Origin: Chloroflexota bacterium
Lineage (GTDB): Bacteria; Chloroflexota; Dehalococcoidia; UBA1151
Assembly (NCBI GenBank): GCA_022561735.1
Contig: JADFQR010000043.1
Location: forward strand, 1-8,231
DNA: 8,231 nt
Direction: 5' to 3'
The notes beneath the pieces are model-generated. The model was given only the letters and a program-made list of their open reading frames with translations. It was not told the origin of the DNA and did no database searches. Made by a program: the position numbers and the translations under genes. Positions 1-4,645 of this stretch are shown piece after piece (position 1 is the stretch's first letter; every line of letters begins with the position of its first letter).

Positions 1-566
1 CGTTTACCGGCGGGGCTTCGCCATGCTCATTCCCGAACCAGCAGTTCTGGAACCCGGGCCGCTCGCCGTAACGTCGCTGCCGGAAGGGAAGCGCCAGTTT
101 CGTCCGCGATCGTCCGCGTCTCGAACCTCGTGGCGTGACCGGCGCATCCCCATCCGTCAAGGAGGCCCGGCGCTTCATCAGGGAGGACCCTGTCCGCGGG
201 CAGGCGTCCGTCGGCCGTCGACGAATCGTTGCATTTCTCCCGGGTGAGGTGACGCCAACCGTAACCCGACGCCACCCATGCGTATCCCGCACGCATGACA
301 GCGGTGCGACGCCCAGATTGGCCGGGTAGTTCCACACAGCGCCGGGCACTGTGGTGCCCACACATCATCCCCGGTACAGGAACTTCGAAAATCCCGCGTC
401 CGGTTACGCATGCCCGCCGTGGGAGGGGAGCCTCCCGGGCGATAGTCTCAAGTTATCGGTGAAACAAAGAGGCCTTGCCGGAGATCCTGGACAGGACCGG
501 CCGGACATAGCGGTCCCGCCAGGCCGCCGCCTCAGAGTGACCGTTCGCGGCGCCGATCCCCTTAAT
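1..566. other. Stretch without a supportable gene; several small hairpins
   Basis: I found no recognisable protein, tRNA or riboswitch here on either strand. The open frames have arginine/proline-rich translations typical of non-coding GC-rich DNA. One minus-strand frame starts with ATG at 178 (MKRRASLTDGD) and stays open to the left edge, so it could be the start of a gene lying outside the window, but it has no clear Shine-Dalgarno and no family I know. Visible hairpins are GGGCAC/GTGCCC (344-349 with 354-359) and GGGAGG/CCTCCC (421-426 with 431-436), the latter flanked by a further GCCC/GGGC pair (412-415 with 437-440). A weak minus-strand sigma-70-like pair (TTGTTT, 17-nt gap, TATCGC) lies near 440-468. 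Confidence 0.4.
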
Positions 567-599
567 AAGACGGCCCCTGCCTTGTGCAGGGGCCGTCTT
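567..599 (-). terminator. Intrinsic terminator of the alpha/beta hydrolase gene
   Basis: A perfect 14-bp inverted repeat, AAGACGGCCCCTGC (567-580) with GCAGGGGCCGTCTT (586-599), encloses a 5-nt loop. On the minus strand it begins 24 bp after the hydrolase stop and is followed by the T-rich run TCTTATTAA, so it fits as that gene's Rho-independent terminator. On the plus strand the trailing sequence is only CTTCGTTTGG, a poorer U-tract, though two-way function is possible. Confidence 0.85.
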
Positions 600-623
600 C
601 GTTTGGCCGCCAGGTACGAACAC

Positions 624-1781
624 TCAGCCTCCGGCCACCGTCCCGAGGAACGATTCCACCGCCGATTCGTACCGGTCCGGGTCCATGTTCCAGGCATGGA
701 CATGTTCCGCTCCGGGCACGCGTTCATACGTCACCAGGTCAGGGCGTGCTCCGGCCAGCTCGTCGCTCGTTTCCACCGGAACCCGTTCGTCAGAGTCGCC
801 GTGAAAAAGCAGGATGGGGATCGACAGTTGATCGACATCTTCCAGGTAGCCCATGTCGTCGAACTCGATGCCGAAACGGCGCTCGGTTAACAGGCGCGCC
901 ACTGACGTCACAAACCCGGGGAGGTTGCGCTGTGAAGCGGCCTGGTCGATCACACGTGACAGATCGAGCATCGGGGCGTCCAGTACGACCCCCGCGACAG
1001 ACCCGGCGAGCGGAGAGTTGTAGAGGAAGCTCATCACGATCGCCCCGCCCATGCTGTAGCCGTACGGAATGACCGACTCCGCGCCACGGTCGATGGCGTA
1101 ACTGACCGCCGCCTCAAGGTCCTGCCACTCCGTGACGCCGTACAGGTAGTAGCCGGACGGGTCCTCAGGGGCCCCGGCGTCGTTCCGGTAGTCGATCACG
1201 AGTGAAGACATCCCGGCGCGCTCTATCGCCGGCAGGATACGCAGAGCCTCGTCACGCTCGCTGGCGCGTCCGTGGACAAGGATTACCCAGGTGTCCCCGC
1301 CGCTTATCAGCCACGCGCTGAGTTCGCCGACCGGGCCGGTGAATGTGATCTCCTCGAAAGCCAGTTCATGGGCGATAAGAGGATCGGTCTGGAACGCTTC
1401 CCGCGTGAGCCTGGCCCGGGTTCCGGGTCCCGGCACGCCATCTATGGAAGTGAACTGGCGGGTCGCTACGCCATCGTCGTCCGACAAAATGTCGCGGACC
1501 TGGCCGAACCCGCCTTCCCACTCAAGACCCCACGTCCCCGCCTGCACCCATCGTCCGTCACCCGAAGGATGCCCGAAGCTGATCTGCCCGTCTCGCACCG
1601 AAACAATTTCGAGATCGAACTCTTCAGCATCGCGATCGATCTTGAACGCGCCGTCCTCGATTAGATCCGAGTAGTACCAGCTCACGCCGGATAGAGCGAT
1701 TGCGAATATCGCAGCAGCGATGATGACGGCCGTGATGGCGCGTCGCCCGAAAAGTTTCAAGAAAAAGGTGAACGGTTTCAT
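624..1781 (-). CDS. Membrane-anchored alpha/beta hydrolase (serine hydrolase, substrate unknown)
   Basis: The protein is 385 aa. Residues ~14-37 form one hydrophobic segment after a short basic N-terminus (KLFGRR), predicting a single N-terminal anchor with the rest outside the cytoplasm. Residues ~40-160 match nothing I recognise. From ~160 there is an alpha/beta hydrolase domain: LVHGR (168-172) as the oxyanion-hole strand, the nucleophile elbow GYSMGG with Ser243, Asp331 in GDSDERVPVE and His360 in GAEHVHAW. The triad is therefore complete, which resembles ABHD-type or acyl-peptide-esterase-like hydrolases; the substrate cannot be read. ATG at 1781 was chosen because it sits directly before the anchor and has GAGG 4 nt upstream. 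The frame stays open to 2024, but that extension would run into the divergent Nudix gene. A strong terminator follows at 567-599, so the gene is probably monocistronic. Confidence 0.9.
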   Translation of the reverse strand: MKPFTFFLKLFGRRAITAVIIAAAIFAIALSGVSWYYSDLIEDGAFKIDRDAEEFDLEIVSVRDGQISFGHPSGDGRWVQAGTWGLEWEGGFGQVRDILSDDDGVATRQFTSIDGVPGPGTRARLTREAFQTDPLIAHELAFEEITFTGPVGELSAWLISGGDTWVILVHGRASERDEALRILPAIERAGMSSLVIDYRNDAGAPEDPSGYYLYGVTEWQDLEAAVSYAIDRGAESVIPYGYSMGGAIVMSFLYNSPLAGSVAGVVLDAPMLDLSRVIDQAASQRNLPGFVTSVARLLTERRFGIEFDDMGYLEDVDQLSIPILLFHGDSDERVPVETSDELAGARPDLVTYERVPGAEHVHAWNMDPDRYESAVESFLGTVAGG

Positions 1782-1934
1782 TCGGCCTCGGGGTTTCGAT
1801 CTGCCTGTAACAGGTGAACGGCCGGGAAAAAGGCGAGCACGCGGCGAGGAAGTCCTGCGAGACGGGGACGCGTAACCTGGGCATTTCCGGCCTGATATAT
1901 GTCTGTTGTGCTGCGGACACTGTAGCCTGTCACA
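1782..1934. promoter_or_regulatory. Divergent intergenic region between hydrolase (-) and Nudix gene (+)
   Basis: The two start codons point away from each other across 153 bp, so promoters for both must lie here. Candidate elements are the AT-rich TGATATAT at 1893-1900 and a small palindrome, CCTGT-A-ACAGG, at 1804-1814. I cannot assign a convincing -35/-10 pair to either gene. The Nudix ATG also lacks an obvious Shine-Dalgarno. Confidence 0.4.
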
Positions 1935-2483
1935 ATGACAACCCGGCCGACCGCGCCCCAATCCTACGGGTCCCCGGACCCAAGTTTTTGCGCAACCTGC
2001 GGCAACCCGCTCGTTGACGGACATGACTCCGGGTTCCCGGTCTGCCAGAGTTGCGGCCGGATATCGTACCTGGACCCAAAGCTGGCGGCCGCGGCGATGG
2101 TCGAGATCGACAACCAGCTTCTCCTGGTCCGGCGCGCCATCCAGCCGGCGTACGGCAAGTGGAGCTTTCCGTCGGGTTACGTGAACCGGGGAGAACAGGT
2201 GGAACGCGCCGTGGAGCGGGAGGTCCGGGAGGAAACCGGGCTGGAAGTGAGGGCTGACTGGCTGGTCGGCCTCTACTCAGAACCCGAAAAGACGGTGGTC
2301 CTGGCTGTCTACAACGCGAACGTCACCGGAGGCCATCTGATCGCAGGTGACGAGACGCTTGAGACCGCCACTTTTCCGTACGACCGTCTCCCGGAGCTTG
2401 CCTTTAGCGGTGACGCGCTGATTGTCGAGGAATGGCTGGCTGGCGTTCGGGACGGCCGATCACGCGGTTCTGCCCGGCCCTGA
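1935..2483 (+). CDS. Nudix hydrolase with N-terminal zinc ribbon
   Basis: The protein is 182 aa with two modules. Residues ~19-48 are a zinc ribbon with CxxC pairs Cys19/Cys22 and Cys37/Cys40, followed by a YLDPK segment, as in the Nudix_N_2-type ribbon. Residues ~50-170 are a Nudix fold. The Nudix box is perfect: Gly81, Glu87, Arg95-Glu96, Glu99-Glu100, Gly102 follow G-x5-E-x7-REU-xEE-xGU. The glutamates bind the Mg2+ needed to split a nucleoside diphosphate linked to another moiety. The SQPW motif of NudC NAD(H) pyrophosphatases is not seen, so ADP-ribose or another nucleotide sugar is as likely; the substrate is open. ATG at 1935 lacks a strong Shine-Dalgarno and could be leaderless. It is the only convincing plus-strand gene and converges on the cluster to the right. 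Confidence 0.93.
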   Translation: MTTRPTAPQSYGSPDPSFCATCGNPLVDGHDSGFPVCQSCGRISYLDPKLAAAAMVEIDNQLLLVRRAIQPAYGKWSFPSGYVNRGEQVERAVEREVREETGLEVRADWLVGLYSEPEKTVVLAVYNANVTGGHLIAGDETLETATFPYDRLPELAFSGDALIVEEWLAGVRDGRSRGSARP

Positions 2484-2494
2484 AGCGTCACGGC

Positions 2495-2586
2495 GGGGAA
2501 TCTCTCGGTCCCGGTCCCCGTGTGCTGGTGGGTCGTACGCTGGTCTGACTTCTGCGCGAAAGGGGACCGTCCAGAACTCCGTCCCC
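2495..2586. repeat. REPIN-like inverted pair of 25-nt palindromic units
   Basis: Two units of exactly 25 nt face each other across a 42-nt spacer. Unit 1 is 2495-2519 (+) and unit 2 is 2562-2586 (-). Read on its own strand each starts GGGGA and ends CGGTCCCC, while the middles differ. Each can fold alone by its GGGGA/TCCCC-type ends, and the two can pair with each other through CGGTCCCC (2512-2519) and GGGGACCG (2562-2569). This is the design of REP doublets mobilised by REP-associated tyrosine transposases. No transposase gene is in the window, so that identity is inference. The element begins 12 bp after the Nudix stop and could also serve as its 3' end structure. Confidence 0.5.
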
Positions 2587-2622
2587 GGCGATCTTATGAC
2601 CGGTGCGACTTGCGTCAGGGGC

Positions 2623-2817
2623 CTATTTCCGCGGGTTGGTCCACAGGTCGTCGAAGTACGCCTTTGTGCCGATCTTGAAGCATCAGGTCGTAGAACTCAC
2701 GTGCCGGTTGGTTCCCACATCGGCCCACATCACCGCGGCCTCGCGTTCGGTCGTAATCGGGCCGGTTATTGACGGCCACGGACTCAGAGGTGCGGCCGCC
2801 AACAGGCCGGCGACCAT
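2623..2817 (-). pseudogene. Possible broken small gene with in-frame TGA
   Basis: On the minus strand, ATG at 2817 opens a 44-codon frame that starts with a hydrophobic run (MVAGLLAAAPLS), passes through EREAAVMWADVGTNRHV and stops at a TGA (2683-2685). Immediately after, in the same frame, 20 more protein-like codons read KIGTKAYFDDLWTNPRK to a TAG at 2623. A shifted frame over the break (2681-2701) reads REFYDLM, which also looks protein-like, so two compensating indels are an alternative to a nonsense mutation. I do not recognise the family. Upstream, GGAG lies 11 nt before the ATG. Coding character is judged by eye only, so it may be two tiny unrelated ORFs or non-coding DNA. Confidence 0.3.
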
Positions 2818-2882
2818 ACCGGCAGGCGCTCCGTCACATTGCGTCGAAATCAGATGGACCGACGACGAAATTCGTTAACCAC

Positions 2883-2918
2883 CAATGAATCGTAATATTC
2901 ATTGCCGGACGGCAATGA
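2883..2918. other. Two mutually exclusive hairpins sharing one arm
   Basis: CAATGAAT (2883-2890) pairs perfectly with ATTCATTG (2897-2904), and TCATTGCC (2899-2906) pairs perfectly with GGCAATGA (2911-2918). The two 8-bp stems overlap in TCATTG (2899-2904), so only one can form at a time. Such three-segment switching is typical of attenuators, but no regulated gene can be named here. Confidence 0.5.
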
Positions 2919-2937
2919 GCGATCTTTCCGGACGCGA

Positions 2938-2969
2938 GGCGGCCCCGGTTGTGGATAACCGGGGCCGTC
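2938..2969. terminator. GC-rich stem-loop with a DnaA-box sequence in its loop
   Basis: GGCCCCGGTT (2941-2950) pairs perfectly with AACCGGGGCC (2957-2966). The stem extends to 2938/2969 with one G-T wobble, and the loop is 6 nt. It lies 81 bp downstream of the 63-codon minus-strand gene and between convergent transcripts, so a terminator role is plausible. Neither side has a U-tract, which lowers confidence in Rho-independent function. The minus strand across the apex (2958-2950) reads TTATCCACA, the exact consensus DnaA box. Confidence 0.5.
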
Positions 2970-2971
2970 CC

Positions 2972-3012
2972 TGGACTGGCTGAACTGCATCACTGCTAGC
3001 GCGGCCAGTCCA
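2972..3012. terminator. Long stem-loop, terminator-like on the plus strand
   Basis: TGGACTGGC (2972-2980) pairs perfectly with GCCAGTCCA (3004-3012). The stem extends inward by a T-G wobble and a G-C pair (2981-2982 with 3002-3003), leaving a 19-nt loop. On the plus strand it is followed by TGTTATTTG, a modest U-tract, so it could stop transcription arriving from the Nudix side. It directly abuts the 2938-2969 hairpin. Confidence 0.45.
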
Positions 3013-3050
3013 TGTTATTTGCCGGTCTTTCGAGGGACCAGCAACGGGTA

Positions 3051-3242
3051 TTACGCCGCTTTCTGGAGATCCGCCGGGTAGACGTTCTCACGAGCAAGCC
3101 GTGCGAAGACCTCATCGCCTTCGGGGTGCGTAATCGGGTCGTCGAAAAGGGCCTTGATTTCCCTTCCGCCGGCGACGGGACCCGCTGCCTCGAATGTCCG
3201 GCTTACCCGACTGATCAACGGGCGAACAAAGTGACCGAACAC
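3051..3242 (-). CDS. Small hypothetical protein, 63 aa, with strong ribosome binding site
   Basis: The frame starts with GTG at 3242 and encodes 63 aa. It begins MFGHFVRPLISRV, has a segment EIKALFDDPITHPEGDEV, and ends in VYPADLQKAA. I do not recognise the family. There is no clear signal peptide or membrane helix, and the second half is acidic/helical in character. The main support is the leader: AAAGGAGAGGTGA sits just before the start, with AGGAG 9 nt from the GTG, the best Shine-Dalgarno in the window. It is 263 bp from the preceding gene, so it probably has its own promoter, and three palindromes lie upstream. Stem-loops follow at 2938-3012. Confidence 0.55.
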   Translation of the reverse strand: MFGHFVRPLISRVSRTFEAAGPVAGGREIKALFDDPITHPEGDEVFARLARENVYPADLQKAA

Positions 3243-3246
3243 TCTT

Positions 3247-3258
3247 CACCTCTCCTTT
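3247..3258 (-). promoter_or_regulatory. Strong Shine-Dalgarno of the 63-aa gene
   Basis: The minus strand reads AAAGGAGAGGTG just before the GTG start at 3242. It carries two overlapping matches to the 16S anti-Shine-Dalgarno (AGGAG and GAGGTG). This is what decides both that the small frame is likely real and where it starts. Confidence 0.6.
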
Positions 3259-3289
3259 TCCACAGGCCTGGAGTTGGCAGACCTGACTG

Positions 3290-3362
3290 AGTGAAAAATA
3301 TCACTACTTGAGCTTCGCGCCGAAATTCGTCTTGCGCAAGCCGGAAAACAGTTAGAACTGTT
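3290..3362 (-). promoter_or_regulatory. Putative promoter/operator region of the 63-aa gene
   Basis: Three palindromes are stacked within 73 bp: AGTGA/TCACT with a 6-nt AT-rich centre (3290-3305), a perfect 10-bp CTTGCGCAAG (3331-3340) and AACAGTT-AG-AACTGTT (3347-3362, 7-bp arms). A minus-strand -10-like GATATT (3302-3297) falls inside the first palindrome, with a weak -35-like TTTCGG (3325-3320) 17 nt upstream. The stretch is more AT-rich than its surroundings. Dimeric repressor sites are a reasonable reading, but no regulator gene is nearby. Confidence 0.35.
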
Positions 3363-3505
3363 CGCCATTCGTAAAATCCGTGTTAAATGCCCGTGAGTCC
3401 GCGCAAACGACATCGCTGCACAGGGTTATCGCGTTTCCGCGGGGCGTTCACCGCGGGCCGGATTCCGCTGATCGGCGTCGAGGAACAGGATCGGGCGGGG
3501 CTGGG

Positions 3506-3943
3506 TCAGGCTGCTGGGTCCGGGTCCATCCATGTATGCGGAGAACGGTCCGACAGGCGGATCACTGCGAACGGGTCCTGGCCCTGCTCTTCCAGCCATT
3601 TCCGTCCGGGCTCATCGCCCATGTATCGCTGGGCCATGGGGAGCGGGTAGCGATCGATGTTGTCGTACAGGACTTCGGCCTTCCCGCGGAATCGGGCGAA
3701 GGCGTAAGGGCGGGTCTCCGGTGCGATCGTTATCGACACGCGTGCGTCGCGCTCGATGTTCCGCAGTTTGACGCTGTCCTTGAGTACGATTATCGCGAGA
3801 GCGCCATCATCCTCAACCGTGTACCAGACCGGGGTCGAATGTGGCACCCCGTCGGCGCCATTCGTCGTGATGATCGCCAGGTGAGGGGCGTCCAGGAACG
3901 CGCTCAGTTCTCCGGCCGACATGGCTCCGTTTGCGTCAGGCAT
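3506..3943 (-). CDS. Pyridoxamine 5'-phosphate oxidase-fold FMN/F420-binding protein
   Basis: The protein is 145 aa with the split-barrel flavin-binding fold of the PPOX superfamily. The pattern is clear: LAIITTNGADGVPHSTPVWY (22-41) is the first beta hairpin with the usual Gly-x-Pro-x-x-x-Pro-x-Trp arrangement. VLKDSVKLRNIERDARVSI (53-71) is the cofactor phosphate-binding segment (K-x-x-N-I-x-x-x-x-x-V), followed by FRGKAEV. Short members like this are FMN- or F420-dependent reductases or uncharacterised; true PdxH is longer (~200 aa), so I do not call it PdxH despite pdxST in the same cluster. ATG at 3943 is supported by GGAGG at 3958-3954 (10 nt spacing) and overlaps the tmk stop by 8 bp, implying translational coupling. 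The frame stays open to 4276, but that part is a shadow of tmk. It appears to be the last gene of the cluster. Confidence 0.88.
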   Translation of the reverse strand: MPDANGAMSAGELSAFLDAPHLAIITTNGADGVPHSTPVWYTVEDDGALAIIVLKDSVKLRNIERDARVSITIAPETRPYAFARFRGKAEVLYDNIDRYPLPMAQRYMGDEPGRKWLEEQGQDPFAVIRLSDRSPHTWMDPDPAA

Positions 3944-4610
3944 GATCGGTAGACCTCCGTATTTCCAGTAGATGGGAGACGATGGTCCACACCTTCTCGG
4001 CGACGCGCTCGGGACTCGCGGACGCATCCACCACAAACCATCGTTCCGGCTCCTCGGACGCCAGCGCCCGGAACCCATCCGCGACGCGGCGATGGAACTC
4101 CAGTGGCTCCCGCTCAAACCGGGATTGACCCGGGTCATCCGATCGTCCGCCGGACCCATCGGAACCGTCCACCCGGGCCAGCGCTTGCTCCGGAGCGATC
4201 TCCAGCAACACCGTGGCGTCCGGCACAAGGCCACCCGTCGCTGCGCGGTTGAGCGCCCGTACGTCTTCAAGATCAAGTCCGCGCCCGTAACCCTGGTAGG
4301 CGATGGAAGAATCAGCGTACCGGTCCGTGACCACCACGCTGCCCGCGTCCAGCGCCGGGCGAATCACGTCCTGTACAAGCTGGGAGCGCGCCGCCTCAAA
4401 CAGGAACAACTCTGACATCGGCGACCGGGGATATTCACCTTTCACAAGGCGTCTGACCTGTTCTCCGATCTCCGTTCCGCCCGGTTCGTGGACCAGGATC
4501 GCGTTCACACCGGCGGCCTTCAACCGCATCATGAGAAGCCCGGCCTGCGTGGATTTTCCCGCGCCGTCGCCGCCCTCGATAGAAAGGAACAGGCTCAAGA
4601 CCCGGACCAC
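3936..4610 (-). CDS. tmk: Thymidylate kinase (dTMP kinase)
   Basis: Tmk transfers a phosphate from ATP to dTMP to give dTDP, the step that all dTTP synthesis passes through. The 224-aa protein shows the P-loop GGDGAGKS (13-20), the HEPGGT motif (41-46), the substrate-binding DRY at Asp96-Tyr98 (VTDRYADSSIAYQGYGRG), and the post-LID segment RFEREPLEFHRRV (164-176). The LID before it carries a Gly/Ser/Asp-rich stretch, DGSDGSGGRSDDPGQS (148-163), longer than I expect. The GTG at 4610 is the upstream start; TTG at 4598 would give MSLFLSIEGGDG, closer to usual Tmk N-termini, so the start is unsure by four codons. It lies 35 bp after the R3H ATPase gene and overlaps the next gene by 8 bp. Confidence 0.96.
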   Translation of the reverse strand: MVRVLSLFLSIEGGDGAGKSTQAGLLMMRLKAAGVNAILVHEPGGTEIGEQVRRLVKGEYPRSPMSELFLFEAARSQLVQDVIRPALDAGSVVVTDRYADSSIAYQGYGRGLDLEDVRALNRAATGGLVPDATVLLEIAPEQALARVDGSDGSGGRSDDPGQSRFEREPLEFHRRVADGFRALASEEPERWFVVDASASPERVAEKVWTIVSHLLEIRRSTDHA

Positions 4611-4645
4611 ACGGGATTGCTGGTACTCGCCGACATAGCGCCCGG

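Noticed and set aside
351..890. Plus-strand 179-codon frame running into the hydrolase 3' end
   Set aside because: It crosses the perfect 14-bp terminator hairpin and is mostly antisense shadow of the hydrolase.
1782..2024. Upstream extension of the hydrolase frame to 2024 (81 extra codons)
   Set aside because: It would overlap the divergent Nudix gene, puts an arginine/proline-rich tail before the membrane anchor, and the ATG at 1781 has its own Shine-Dalgarno-like GAGG.
2683..2685. TGA as a selenocysteine codon
   Set aside because: The surrounding frame has no known selenoprotein motif, no SECIS-like hairpin was evident just downstream, and a neighbouring frame looks equally protein-like, so mutation is simpler.
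2900..3390. A replication origin
   Set aside because: Only one perfect and one near DnaA box are present, with no cluster of boxes and no dnaA/dnaN neighbours.
3437..3456. CCGCGG/CCGCGG inverted repeat as terminator for the minus-strand cluster
   Set aside because: The arm is only 6 bp and itself palindromic, with no T-tract on the minus strand; it is common in GC-rich DNA.
3944..4276. Upstream extension of the PPOX-fold frame to 4276
   Set aside because: The extra part is antiphase to tmk, unlike protein in composition, and the ATG at 3943 has a GGAGG and the family's N-terminus.
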